A DNA stretch of 64,000 nt from Massilia rhizosphaerae (GTDB lineage: Bacteria; Pseudomonadota; Gammaproteobacteria; Burkholderiales; Burkholderiaceae_D), in NCBI RefSeq assembly GCF_016093545.1, contig NZ_JADKYX010000004.1, positions 372,001-436,000 of the forward strand. The letters run 5' to 3'. The translations under genes were made by a program, and so were the position numbers. A model generated the notes under the pieces. The model was not told the origin of the DNA. It did not search any database and saw only the letters and a program-made list of their open reading frames with translations. Position 1 is the stretch's first letter. The number at the start of each line of letters is the position of its first letter. Below, one piece after another: positions 1 to 10,073 of the stretch.

Positions 1-779
1 TCGCACACGATGGTGCCGGTGTGGTCCTGCACGGCGACGATCTTCGCGCCCGCCTCGGCGAAGATCGTGGCCGCAGTGCCGCCGACGTTGCCGAAGCCCT
101 GGATCGCGATCCGGGCACCGGCCAGCGCGACGCCGCGCCGGGCCGCGGCCTCCTGGCCGACGACGAACACGCCGCGGCCCGTCGCTTCGCGGCGTCCCAG
201 CGAGCCGCCGAGCGAGACCGGCTTGCCCGTCACGACGCCGGTCGACAGGTTCCCTTCGATCATGGCGTACGAATCCATCATCCAGGCCATGACCTGCTCG
301 TTGGTGTTCACGTCCGGGGCGGGGATGTCCTTCGTCGGGCCGATCAGCATGCTGATCTCGCTCGTGTAGCGGCGCGTGAGGCGCTGCAGCTCGCCTTTCG
401 ACAGCGTGGACGGATCGACGCGGATGCCGCCCTTGGCGCCGCCGTACGGCACGTTGACGGCCGCGTTCTTGACCGACATCCAGGCCGACAGGGCCATCAC
501 TTCCGACAGCGTCACGTCCTGGTGGAAGCGCACGCCGCCCTTGCCCGGGCCGCGCGACAGGTTGTGCTGGACGCGGTAGCCCTCGTAGTGGGCGATGGTG
601 CCGTCGTCGCGTTCGATCGGCACGTCCACGGCCAGGATCCGTTTCGGACGTTTCAGGGTCTCGACCCAGCGCGACAGGCTGCCCAGGTGCGGGGCGACGC
701 GGTCGACCTGCTGCAGGTACTGGCCCCACGGACCCAGGTCGGCGGGATTCAAATAGGAAGGGATGTAGTCGTTGCTCAT
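1..779 (-). CDS. gdhA: Glu/Leu/Phe/Val dehydrogenase, glutamate dehydrogenase (3' part outside window)
   Basis: Reverse-strand reading from the ATG at 779 gives an N-terminus [12 protein letters not shown] followed by the family signatures [10 protein letters not shown] and [13 protein letters not shown] (glutamate-binding lysine region) and, near the left edge, the start of the dinucleotide fold, GFGNVGG. About 259 codons are present; full-length enzymes have about 430. The enzyme interconverts glutamate and 2-oxoglutarate plus ammonia in the cytoplasm. A GGAGA ribosome site sits 7 nt before the ATG. It lies downstream of, and on the same strand as, a LysR-type regulator, which may control it. 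The frame is open to position 1, so the gene is simply cut by the window edge. Confidence 0.93.
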   Translation of the reverse strand, partial: MSNDYIPSYLNPADLGPWGQYLQQVDRVAPHLGSLSRWVETLKRPKRILAVDVPIERDDGTIAHYEGYRVQHNLSRGPGKGGVRFHQDVTLSEVMALSAWMSVKNAAVNVPYGGAKGGIRVDPSTLSKGELQRLTRRYTSEISMLIGPTKDIPAPDVNTNEQVMAWMMDSYAMIEGNLSTGVVTGKPVSLGGSLGRREATGRGVFVVGQEAAARRGVALAGARIAIQGFGNVGGTAATIFAEAGAKIVAVQDHTGTIVC

Positions 780-879
780 GGCATGTCTCCGGTGGTGTGA
801 TTCAGGCTGAGCGCATCATAGGATGAGCTGCCGGAGCATGGCCAATGCTGCTTGCGCATGCGGTCATGCGCAAAAAGCA

Positions 880-1806
880 TTACGCGGTTGGAGCCTGCGC
901 GGCGAGGTAGTCCCACAGGTCCGCGACGACGGGCTTGCCGGGCCGCGCGTCGGACGGGCGTTCGCGGTACAGGCGGATCTCCATCTCGATCTCCCACTGA
1001 CCGGGTTCGCTCGCGCGCGCCAGCTGCTGCTGCGCGACCTCGCGCGTGACCGCCGATTCGGGCAGGAAGGCGACGCCGTGGCCGTCCAGCGCCATCATCT
1101 TCAGGCCTTCCGCCATGTCGGTCTCGTAGCGCTTGTCGAAGTACAGCGCGGGCTTCGCGTCGGCGACGATCAGGTCGACCATCCGTCCCAGGTAGGCATT
1201 CGTCGTGTAGGACAGGAACGGCAGCGGCGCGTCCTTGCGGCCGGGCAGGCGGTAGGCCGGTTCGCCGTCGGCGTCGCAGCGGGCGTACGCGCACAGCGCC
1301 TCGCGCCCCAGCAGCAGCATGTCGTAGCGGCCCGGGTCGAGCTGCACCGGCTGGCGCGGATGGTGGTAGCACAGCAGCAGGTCGCAGCCGCCTTCGACCA
1401 GTTGCAGCACCGCGTCGTGCACGTTGAGGGCGATGAGGCGGCTGCTGAGCGGCCCGAAATCGCGCTCCAGCGCCGTGAGCCACTTCGGGATGAACGTGAG
1501 CGACAGCGTGTGCGGGACGGCCAGGTCGATCGTCCTGGCCACCGTCGCGCGGTTATTGCGCAGCATTTCGCGCACGCCGTTGATCTGGCCGAGCATTTCC
1601 AGCGCCTGTTCGTAGAACACCATGCCGGCCGGCGTGACGCGGGTGGGGAACGTGGTGCGGTCGACGAGGTCCGTGCCGAGCCAGTTTTCCAGCGAGCGGA
1701 TGCGGCGCGAAAACGCCGGCTGCGTCACGTGCCGCAACTGGGCCGAGCGGCTGAAGTTCTTGGTTTCGACCAGTGAGATGAAGTCTTCCAGCCATTTCGT
1801 TTCCAT
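880..1806 (-). CDS. LysR-type transcriptional regulator, HypT (YjiE)-like
   Basis: 308 aa. The N-terminal winged HTH (residues 1-60) begins METKWLEDF and contains VTQPAFSRRIRSLE, the typical LysR recognition helix. The start resembles E. coli HypT/YjiE, a hypochlorite-responsive LysR protein, but the effector domain (about 90-300) is not diagnostic and the specific ligand is unknown. It is transcribed toward the glutamate dehydrogenase gene 100 bp downstream. The 307-bp gap upstream to the DctA-type gene has the sigma-54 promoter of that gene. Family assignment is secure; the HypT-like label rests on the N-terminal resemblance only. Confidence 0.88.
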   Translation of the reverse strand: METKWLEDFISLVETKNFSRSAQLRHVTQPAFSRRIRSLENWLGTDLVDRTTFPTRVTPAGMVFYEQALEMLGQINGVREMLRNNRATVARTIDLAVPHTLSLTFIPKWLTALERDFGPLSSRLIALNVHDAVLQLVEGGCDLLLCYHHPRQPVQLDPGRYDMLLLGREALCAYARCDADGEPAYRLPGRKDAPLPFLSYTTNAYLGRMVDLIVADAKPALYFDKRYETDMAEGLKMMALDGHGVAFLPESAVTREVAQQQLARASEPGQWEIEMEIRLYRERPSDARPGKPVVADLWDYLAAQAPTA

Positions 1807-1922
1807 GCGCGTCCCGTGCCGTTGAATCGTCGCGGCATTGTACGGCTATTTCTTGCCCGCCATAAAGCGGTGCCGGCGTCCGGCCGCTTTCCAACGATTC
1901 ATACGGGGCCCGGGCGGCCCCT

Positions 1923-1958
1923 CCGGTTTTCTGGACGCCGGCGGCTGCCGCAAACCGG
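1923..1958. promoter_or_regulatory. Candidate upstream activator site of the dctA promoter
   Basis: CCGGTTT (1923-1929) is repeated in inverted orientation as AAACCGG (1952-1958), 29 bp apart, about 65-100 bp upstream of the -24/-12 promoter. This is where bacterial enhancer-binding proteins such as DctD bind. The repeat is seen directly; binding by DctD is inference. Confidence 0.35.
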
Positions 1959-2020
1959 CCTCTCAGAAAAAATCCATTTCGAATCAACGGCTTGCATTTC
2001 CGACTTGGGCGTAATGACTC

Positions 2021-2036
2021 TGGCATGCGTATTGCT
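2021..2036 (+). promoter_or_regulatory. Sigma-54 (-24/-12) promoter upstream of dctA
   Basis: TGGCATG-CGTA-TTGCT matches the RpoN consensus TGGCACG-N4-TTGCW with the GG and GC doublets in register. Predicted start of transcription is near 2047, leaving a leader of about 65 nt before the GTG start at 2114. The downstream cluster encodes DctD, an activator with the GAFTGA loop that contacts sigma-54, which supports the call. Confidence 0.75.
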
Positions 2037-2113
2037 GATGACCGTGCACCCGGTTCCCGCCGGGTCATGACAACACGCGGCGCCGCCAGATGCCGCGATT
2101 CTTGGAGATTAAT

Positions 2114-3385
2114 GTGAAGAAGACACGCCCCTTGACCCTGACCATCCTGATCGCGATGGTGCTGGGCGCCGCAGTCGGCTACGGCTGCCATGAAACCATC
2201 GCCGACAAGCAGCTCAGTGCCGACGTCGCGGCACATATTTCCATCGTCACCGACGTGTTCCTGCGGCTGATCAAGATGATCATCTCGCTGCTGGTCTTTT
2301 CGACGCTCACCGTCGGCATCGCCCACATGGGGGACGGCCGCGCCGCCGGACGGATCGGCATGAAGGCGATGGCCTGGTTCGTGATCGCCTCGCTGACGTC
2401 GCTGACCCTGGGCATGGTGCTGTCCAACCTGCTGCAACTGGGCGCGCACCTGAACCTGCCGCTGCCGCCGGTCGATGCGGCCACCGGCCTGAAAACCTCC
2501 GCCTTCACCTTGAAGGACTTCGTCGTCCACCTGGTACCCAAGTCGCCGCTGGAAGCGATGGCCAATAACGAGATCCTGCAAGTGCTCGTGTTCGCGCTGT
2601 TCTTCGGCGGCGCGCTGGGCGCGCTGGGCCAGTCCGCGGCCGGCCTCACCGCCGTGATCGAACAACTGGCGCAGGTCATGCTGCGCATCACCGGCGCGAT
2701 CATGAAGATGGCGCCGCTGGCCGTGTTCGCCGCGATCGCATCGATCGTCACCACGAGCGGCCTGGGCATCCTGCTCACCTTCGCCAAGTTCATGGGCGCG
2801 TTCTACATCGGCCTCCTGTGCCTGTGGACGCTGCTGGTGCTGGGCGGCTACCTGTTCATCGGCAAGCGCGTGCTGCGCCTCCTGGCGCTGATCCGCGAAC
2901 CGTTCCTGATCGCGTTTTCCACCGCCAGCTCGGAAGCGGCCTATCCCAAGCTGCTGCTGGCGCTGGACCAGTTCGGCGTGCAGCGCAAGATCTCCAGCTT
3001 CGTGCTGCCGATGGGGTATTCGTTCAACCTCGACGGCTCGATGATGTACTGCACCTTCGCCGTGCTGTTCATCACCCAGGCGTACGGCATCGACCTGTCG
3101 CTGGGCACGCAGATCACCATGCTGCTGCTGCTGATGCTGACGTCCAAGGGCATGGCCGGCGTGCCGCGCGCGTCGCTGGTCGTGATCGCCGCCACCCTCA
3201 ACCAGTTCCACATCCCCGAGGCCGGCCTGCTGCTGTTGATGGGCATCGACCAGTTCCTCGACATGGGGCGCTCGGCCACCAATGCCGTCGGCAACGCCAT
3301 CGCCACGGCCGTCGTCGCCAACTGGGAAGGCGCGCTGGGCGAGAAGCCGCAGCAGACCGTCCCGACGGCCGTCCAAGTCGGCTGA
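2114..3385 (+). CDS. dctA: C4-dicarboxylate:cation symporter (DctA/GltP, DAACS family)
   Basis: 423 aa inner-membrane protein with about eight hydrophobic segments and the two hairpin regions of the dicarboxylate/amino acid:cation symporters; diagnostic stretches include FSTASSEAAYPK, PMGYSFNLDGS and the C-terminal DQFLDMGRSATNAVGN substrate/cation site. It imports succinate, fumarate or malate with protons or sodium. I place the start at GTG 2114 (MKKTRPLTLTIL) because GGAG lies 7 nt upstream; an ATG at 2090 in the same frame has no ribosome site. It is preceded by a sigma-54 promoter and followed by a porin and DctB/DctD, forming one functional C4-dicarboxylate cluster. The hydrophobicity and conserved motifs are seen; the exact substrate is inferred from context. 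Confidence 0.9.
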   Translation: MKKTRPLTLTILIAMVLGAAVGYGCHETIADKQLSADVAAHISIVTDVFLRLIKMIISLLVFSTLTVGIAHMGDGRAAGRIGMKAMAWFVIASLTSLTLGMVLSNLLQLGAHLNLPLPPVDAATGLKTSAFTLKDFVVHLVPKSPLEAMANNEILQVLVFALFFGGALGALGQSAAGLTAVIEQLAQVMLRITGAIMKMAPLAVFAAIASIVTTSGLGILLTFAKFMGAFYIGLLCLWTLLVLGGYLFIGKRVLRLLALIREPFLIAFSTASSEAAYPKLLLALDQFGVQRKISSFVLPMGYSFNLDGSMMYCTFAVLFITQAYGIDLSLGTQITMLLLLMLTSKGMAGVPRASLVVIAATLNQFHIPEAGLLLLMGIDQFLDMGRSATNAVGNAIATAVVANWEGALGEKPQQTVPTAVQVG

Positions 3386-3436
3386 CCGTACACCACAAAC
3401 CACGCAAACAACACAAACCATCAACGGAGACTTGAT

Positions 3437-4432
3437 TTGAACTATCGGCTTATCGCCGGCGCATGCGCGCTCGGCCTGTCCACCGCCTGCGCCCAGGCAC
3501 AAACGTCCGTGAAGATCTATGGCGTCGCCGACGCCGGCATCGTGCTGGAACGCGGCGGCCCGAACGGCTCGGCCGACAACATCGGCAGCGGCGTGGCGTC
3601 CGGCTCGCGGCTCGGCTTCAAGGGCAAGGAAGACCTCGGCGGCGGCACGAGCGCCTTCTTCGTGCTGGAAAACGGCTACAACATCGACACCGGCAAGCCG
3701 GCGCAGGGCGGGCTGCTGTTCGGCCGCCAGGCCCTCGTGGGACTGTCCGGCGCGTTCGGTTCGGTGAGCCTGGGCCGCCAGTACGCGCCGTTCTACAAGG
3801 CCTTGCGCGACATCGTCGACCCGTTCTGCACGGGCCTCGCGGGCAATGCGCAGAACATCTTCCCGACCCTCACCCGCGTCGACAATTCGGTCGAGTACCA
3901 GACGCCGGCCTGGAACGGCCTGTCGGCCGACGTGCTGTACGGCGCCGGCGAGGCCGCCGCCGACACGGTGAAGAACCGCAGCATCGGCGCCTCCGTCACC
4001 TATGACGCCGATGGCTTGACCCTGGTGCTGGCGCATCACCGCAAGGACGCTGCGACGGGCACCGGATACGACGGCCACACGATGGTGGCCGGCCGCTACC
4101 GCTTCGGCCGCACGGTCTTCCACGCGGCGTATGCGCGCAATCGCGACGTGGCGGGCAACGCCAGCCGGGACGCGCTGGTGGGCGTGGCCGTGAAGGCCGG
4201 GCCGGGCCGGGTGCTGGCGTCGCTGGTCGTGCACCGCGACGACTTCGGCCGCGACGCGCACGCGCGCCAGGGCGCGATCGGCTACGAGTACGGCCTGTCC
4301 CGGCGCACCGACCTGTACGCCGCGTACGGCCACATCGTCAACCGCGACGGTGCCGCGTACACGGTCGGCGACGCGACCAATGCCGGTTCCGGCACCACGG
4401 GCATTAACCTTGGGGTGCGGCATGTGTTCTAA
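3437..4432 (+). CDS. Gram-negative trimeric porin (porin_4 family)
   Basis: 331 aa with TTG start (3437), GGAG six nt upstream, a signal peptide ending ACAQA and a typical betaproteobacterial porin beginning SVKIYGVADAGI. It has alternating beta-strand pattern, the SRLGFKGKEDLG loop and a terminal aromatic residue (GVRHVF) used by the Bam machinery. It is an outer-membrane diffusion channel, probably for dicarboxylates given its place between the symporter and DctB/DctD. An in-frame ATG start is not available nearby, which supports TTG. Confidence 0.9.
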   Translation: MNYRLIAGACALGLSTACAQAQTSVKIYGVADAGIVLERGGPNGSADNIGSGVASGSRLGFKGKEDLGGGTSAFFVLENGYNIDTGKPAQGGLLFGRQALVGLSGAFGSVSLGRQYAPFYKALRDIVDPFCTGLAGNAQNIFPTLTRVDNSVEYQTPAWNGLSADVLYGAGEAAADTVKNRSIGASVTYDADGLTLVLAHHRKDAATGTGYDGHTMVAGRYRFGRTVFHAAYARNRDVAGNASRDALVGVAVKAGPGRVLASLVVHRDDFGRDAHARQGAIGYEYGLSRRTDLYAAYGHIVNRDGAAYTVGDATNAGSGTTGINLGVRHVF

Positions 4433-4461
4433 TCGCATGGTGTAAACACTTCAGGACCGCC

Positions 4462-6327
4462 ATGCCAGCAGACGCACCCACCGTCAACCCGCGCCAGGCC
4501 GGCCGCTGGCCGCGCCGGCGGCTGGCGCTGTGGGCCTTGCTGCTGCTGGCATTCGTGGCGCTGGCGGGCGTGGCGTACCGCTATGCCGAGGAGGCCGCGA
4601 TCGACCGGCTGCGGCAGTCCGGGGCGCGGCGGCTGGACACGTACACGGCCAGCCTGGAAAACCTGCTGTCCAAATACGATTTCCTGCCCGGCACGTTCGA
4701 ACTGAACAACGACGTCATCGCCATGCTGCGCCACCCCGGCGACGAGGTCTTGCGGACGCAGGTCAACGTTTACCTGGAGCGCGTCAACCGCCTGGCCGGG
4801 TCGACGAGCATCTACATCGTCAACCTGCAAGGCGTGACGCAGGCCGCCAGCAACTGGCGCGCGCCCGACAGCTTCGTCGGCGACAACGTCGCGTTCCGGC
4901 CCTATGTGCGCGACGCGTTGCGCGGCGTGCCGGGCGGCTTCTACGGGGTCGGCACGACGCGGGGCGAGCCCGGTTATTATTTTGCCCAGGGCATCTACCA
5001 CGACGGCCGCATGCTGGGCGTGGCGACCGTCAAGGTCAACATCGAAAGCCAGGAAGACGGGTGGGCCGAAGCCGGCGGCAAGGTCTTGCTCACCGACGCG
5101 CATGGCGTGGTGTTTCTCAGCTCGGTGCCCGCATGGAAATACCATACCTTGGCGCCGCTGGCGCCGGCCGTGCGCCAGGAACTTGAACAGTCGCGCCAAT
5201 ACGTCTCCCACGCGCTCGTGCCGCTGGGGCTGCGCGTCGTGCGCGTGCTCGACAGCCGTGCCGGCATCGTCGCCGGGCCGCCGCCCGCCGGTGGGCTCAT
5301 GCTGAGCCAGTCGCGCGCGCTGGTGCGGCGCAACTGGCGGATGGTCTACCTGTCCGACCTCGCGCCCGCCCGCGCCAGCGCCCGCGCCGCGGCCCTGCTG
5401 ACCTTGCTGTCGGAGGCGCTGGCCGTCATGCTGGTGCTGTACGCGCGCCAGCGTCACCGCCTCGGCCGGCAGCGGCGGCGCGCGCGCGAGGATCTGCAGC
5501 GCGCCTACGACCAGCTGGAAAATCTCGTGGCCGAGCGCACAGCGAGCCTGCAGCAGATGACGCGCGAGCTGCGCGACGAGAACGCCGTGCGCCGCCAGGC
5601 CGAAGAGCAGTTGCACAAGGCGCAGAGTGAGCTGGTCCAGGCGGGCAAGATGGCCGTGCTGGGGCAGCTGTCGGCCGGCATCACGCACGAACTGAACCAG
5701 CCGCTGACGGCGCTGCGCACGATGGCGGACAATGCCCGCGTGCTGATCGAGCGCGGCCGCCTCGACGACGCCCGCGCGAACCTCGACACGATCTCGCAAC
5801 TGGTCGCGCGCATGGGCCTGCTCACCGGCCAGCTGCGCCAGTTCGCGCGCAAGTCCGGCGCCTTGCCGAGCGCGGTCCCGGTGGCGGAGGCCGTCACGGC
5901 CGCGCTGTTCCTCGTCGAGCGCCGGATCGCGCAGGAGCGCGTGGGCTTCCGCATGGCCACGCACGCGCGCGACCTGTACGCGCTGTGCGACAGCAACCGG
6001 CTGCAGCAGGTCCTCGTGAACCTGTTCAGCAATGCGCTCGACGCGATGGAGATGGCGGGCAGCGCGCCGCGCCAGCTCGTCGTCGACGCCGCGCGCCACG
6101 GCGACCGGATCCTGATTTCCGTGACCGACAGCGGTCCCGGCATCCCCGCCGAGATCCGCGCGCAGTTATTCGAACCCTTCTTTACCACCAAGCCGCAGGG
6201 CAAAGGCCTGGGACTGGGGCTGGCCATCTCCGAACAGATCGTGCGCGAGTTCGGCGGCCAGCTGCGGGCCGAGTCGCCGCCCGAAGGCGGCGCCCGGTTC
6301 ATCATCGATCTGCCCCGGGCGGAGTAG
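4462..6327 (+). CDS. dctB: C4-dicarboxylate sensor histidine kinase DctB
   Basis: 621 aa. One membrane helix near residues 20-40, a large periplasmic sensor (Cache/PDC type, about 45-290), a second membrane segment near 305-325, then a coiled coil (YDQLENLVAERTASL) and the kinase core: H box ITHELNQPL, N box LVNLFSNALDAM, G1 DSGPGIP and G2 GKGLGLGLAI. This is the DctB/HK4 layout. It senses external dicarboxylate and phosphorylates the adjacent DctD. The next gene begins 8 bp downstream, so the pair is cotranscribed. Confidence 0.9.
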   Translation: MPADAPTVNPRQAGRWPRRRLALWALLLLAFVALAGVAYRYAEEAAIDRLRQSGARRLDTYTASLENLLSKYDFLPGTFELNNDVIAMLRHPGDEVLRTQVNVYLERVNRLAGSTSIYIVNLQGVTQAASNWRAPDSFVGDNVAFRPYVRDALRGVPGGFYGVGTTRGEPGYYFAQGIYHDGRMLGVATVKVNIESQEDGWAEAGGKVLLTDAHGVVFLSSVPAWKYHTLAPLAPAVRQELEQSRQYVSHALVPLGLRVVRVLDSRAGIVAGPPPAGGLMLSQSRALVRRNWRMVYLSDLAPARASARAAALLTLLSEALAVMLVLYARQRHRLGRQRRRAREDLQRAYDQLENLVAERTASLQQMTRELRDENAVRRQAEEQLHKAQSELVQAGKMAVLGQLSAGITHELNQPLTALRTMADNARVLIERGRLDDARANLDTISQLVARMGLLTGQLRQFARKSGALPSAVPVAEAVTAALFLVERRIAQERVGFRMATHARDLYALCDSNRLQQVLVNLFSNALDAMEMAGSAPRQLVVDAARHGDRILISVTDSGPGIPAEIRAQLFEPFFTTKPQGKGLGLGLAISEQIVREFGGQLRAESPPEGGARFIIDLPRAE

Positions 6328-6335
6328 GAGACACC

Positions 6336-7685
<1,350 letters not shown>

Positions 7686-7696
7686 TGGCGGCTCAT

Positions 7697-7756
7697 GGTG
7701 GACACGGGGTGTCCACCCTACGTTTCAACCGTAGGGTGGGCGGCCCTCCGCCCACC
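7697..7756. repeat. Three abutting stem-loops (GTAGGGTGGGC-type repeat), likely bidirectional terminator
   Basis: Three perfect inverted repeats share ends: GGTGGACAC/GTGTCCACC (7697-7717), CCCTACG/CGTAGGG (7716-7736) and GGTGGGCGG/CCGCCCACC (7735-7756). They fill the 81-bp gap between the convergent dctD and TctE-like genes. The unit resembles short palindromic repeats that I recall from Massilia-type genomes; here it probably ends transcription from both sides or protects mRNA 3' ends. Confidence 0.7.
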
Positions 7757-7766
7757 TTTGCACGCG

Positions 7767-9194
7767 TCACGGCGCCGCGAACGTGACCGTCACCTTCAAC
7801 CCGCGCCCGCTCTCCGCGCGATCCAATGCGAGCGCGGCGCCATGCACCGTGGCGATGTCGCGCACGATGGCGAGCCCCAGCCCGGTCCCGCCCGGATTGG
7901 TCTCCAGCGCGGCGCCGGCCCGATAAAAGGGCATGAACACCTTGTCGTATTCCGCCGGATCGAGCCCCGGCCCGCTGTCCTGCACGTCGAGCACCACGCC
8001 GCCGTCCCGCCGCCGTACGCGCAGCAGCACGGTGCCGCCGGGCGGCGTGTAGCGGATCGCGTTGTCGACCAGGTTGCTCACCAGCTCGTGCAGCAGCAGC
8101 GCCTGGCCCGCGATCGTCGTCGCGCCGTCGTCGTCCGCTTCCAGCGCCAGGTCGATGTCTTTCTGGACGGCCGGCAGCGCCAGCTCCAGCCCGACCTGGC
8201 GCACCACCTCGGACAGCGGCACGGGCGCGAGCGCGGCGTTGGCGCCGCCGTGCTCGATGCGCGCGAGCGTCAGCAGGCGGTTCGCCAGGTGCACCGTCGA
8301 ATCCGTCGTCGCCGCGATCGAGCGCACGATGGCCTCCATCGCGGCCGGGTCGTTTGCGCGCAGGGCCAGCTCGGCCTGCGTCTTCAGCACCGTCAGCGGG
8401 GTGCGCAGCTGGTGCGACGCGTCGGCGATGAAGCGGCGCTGGCTCGCGATCAGGTTCTGCATGCGCGCCATCGTCCCGTTCATCGCCGCCACCAGCGGGC
8501 GCACTTCGCGGTGGACCAGCGCTTCGTCGACGTCGGACAGGTCGGAAATCGCGCGCGTTTCCACGACCTGCTTCAAGCGCATCAGCGGCTGCAGCACGAG
8601 GCGCACGGCGAACCACACGAGCGTGGCCACGGCCAGCACCAGCAGCGCCTGGCGCAGCAGGGTGTTGAGCAGGATGCGCCGCGACAGCGCCACGCGCGCG
8701 TCCAGCGTCTCGCCCACCTGGATCAGCGCGATGCCGCGCATCGAATCGTCGTACACGGGCTGCAGCAGGGCGGCGATGCGCACCGGCTCGCCGTTGTAGT
8801 CGGCGTGATAAAACCGCACGAGGGCCGGATACAGTTCCGAGCGCGGCGTGTTCTTCGGCACGGGCGGCAGGTCGTCGTAGCCGGACACCGTCTCGCCGTG
8901 CAGGCCGCCCACGCGGTAATAGATGCGGCCCAGCGTGTCCGTCTCGAAGCTGTCCAGCGCCACGTAGGGCACGTCCGCCACGACCTTGCCGTCGCGGACC
9001 GACACCCGCTCCGCCAGCGCGCGCGTGGACGCGAGCAGAGAGCGGTCGTAGGCGATGTCGGCGGCGTCGAGCGCGTCGCGGTACAGCGACACGGCGTTCA
9101 GCGCCACGAGGATCACGAGCGGCACGATCAGCCAGCGCAGCAGCTGCCCGCGCAGGCTGCCCAGCGGCCGCACCGGAACGAAGGACGCGGGCAT
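7767..9194 (-). CDS. Sensor histidine kinase, TctE-like
   Basis: 475 aa, ATG at 9194, 5 bp after the regulator stop. Two membrane segments flank a periplasmic 2CSK_N-type sensor (about residues 35-165; GRIYYRVGGLHGE is typical), followed by HAMP, H box DASHQLRTPLTVL, N box LVSNLVDNAIRY, G1 DSGPGLD and G2 GGTGLGLAI. The family (TctE/QseC-like) responds to tri- or dicarboxylates or metals. It forms an operon with the OmpR-type regulator and is divergent from a porin and TctC-type receptor, which it probably controls. Confidence 0.88.
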   Translation of the reverse strand: MPASFVPVRPLGSLRGQLLRWLIVPLVILVALNAVSLYRDALDAADIAYDRSLLASTRALAERVSVRDGKVVADVPYVALDSFETDTLGRIYYRVGGLHGETVSGYDDLPPVPKNTPRSELYPALVRFYHADYNGEPVRIAALLQPVYDDSMRGIALIQVGETLDARVALSRRILLNTLLRQALLVLAVATLVWFAVRLVLQPLMRLKQVVETRAISDLSDVDEALVHREVRPLVAAMNGTMARMQNLIASQRRFIADASHQLRTPLTVLKTQAELALRANDPAAMEAIVRSIAATTDSTVHLANRLLTLARIEHGGANAALAPVPLSEVVRQVGLELALPAVQKDIDLALEADDDGATTIAGQALLLHELVSNLVDNAIRYTPPGGTVLLRVRRRDGGVVLDVQDSGPGLDPAEYDKVFMPFYRAGAALETNPGGTGLGLAIVRDIATVHGAALALDRAESGRGLKVTVTFAAP

Positions 9195-9199
9195 CGCGC

Positions 9200-9898
9200 T
9201 CAGGCGCCGGCGGCCGGCCGTTCCTGCAGCAGATAGCCGATGCCGCGCAGGGTGGCGATGGCGGCGCCGCCGTCCGGACGCTTGTCCAGCTTCTTGCGCA
9301 CGCGGTGGATGTACAGCTCGATGGCGTCGAGGTTGGCGTCGTCGTCCAGCGCGAACACTTCGTCGAACAGTTTTTCCTTCGACAGCGCGCGGCCCGGACG
9401 CGAGATCAGCGCTTCCAGCACGGCGTGCTCGCGCGGCGTCAGCGCCAGCGGCTCGCCGCAGTAGGTGAACATGCGGGCGACGGTGTCGAAGCTGAGCTGC
9501 CCGCAGCTGTGCACGACGGCCTCGTTGCCGACGCTGCGGCGCAACAACGCTTTCACGCGCGCTTCCAGTTCCGCCAGTTCGAACGGCTTGGCGAGGTAAT
9601 CGTCGGCGCCCAGGTTCAGGCCCTGCACGCGCTCTTCCAGCCCGCCGCGCGCCGTGAGGATCAGCACGGGCGTGCGCCCGCGCGTGCCGCCGCGCGCACG
9701 CAGGCGGCGCAGCACGTCCAGGCCGTCCATGCGCGGCAGCGTGAGGTCCAGGATCACGAGCGCGTAGTCCTGGGTGTGCAGCAGCGCGTCGGCATCGGCG
9801 CCGTTGGCGGCGCATTCGACGGTGAGATTGGCGTCGCGCAGGGCTTTCGATACCCAGTGCGACAGCTCGACATGGTCTTCGACTAACAGGATTCGCAT
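9200..9898 (-). CDS. OmpR-family response regulator, TctD-like
   Basis: 232 aa starting MRILLVEDHVEL at 9898. Receiver domain (phospho-Asp in VILDLTLPRMDG, KPFE) and a C-terminal winged helix (LTPREHAVLEAL, RVRKKLDK, GIGYLL). It is first in an operon with the TctE-like kinase. The 175-bp gap to the divergent porin gene at 10074 should contain its target promoters. An upstream in-frame ATG (9937) is less likely because family members begin at MRILLVED. Confidence 0.9.
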   Translation of the reverse strand: MRILLVEDHVELSHWVSKALRDANLTVECAANGADADALLHTQDYALVILDLTLPRMDGLDVLRRLRARGGTRGRTPVLILTARGGLEERVQGLNLGADDYLAKPFELAELEARVKALLRRSVGNEAVVHSCGQLSFDTVARMFTYCGEPLALTPREHAVLEALISRPGRALSKEKLFDEVFALDDDANLDAIELYIHRVRKKLDKRPDGGAAIATLRGIGYLLQERPAAGA

Positions 9899-10073
9899 CG
9901 CGCCAGTGTAAGCGCAAGCGCGCGCGGCGCAAAGCACTCGTATCCTCTGCTACGTAATTTCCACACTGGTGAGATCGGGCGCTTCAGTGAAAGCTGATTG
10001 AAAGCTAAGTCCGACTATGCTTGGCTTCACGAGGCGGCAAACGACCGCATTGAATCACAACAACGGAGACACT

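Noticed and set aside
1553-4438. 961-codon open frame on the minus strand across LysR, dctA and porin genes
   Set aside because: Histidine/glutamine/arginine-rich read-out typical of antisense frames in high-GC genes; the sense genes have clear families.
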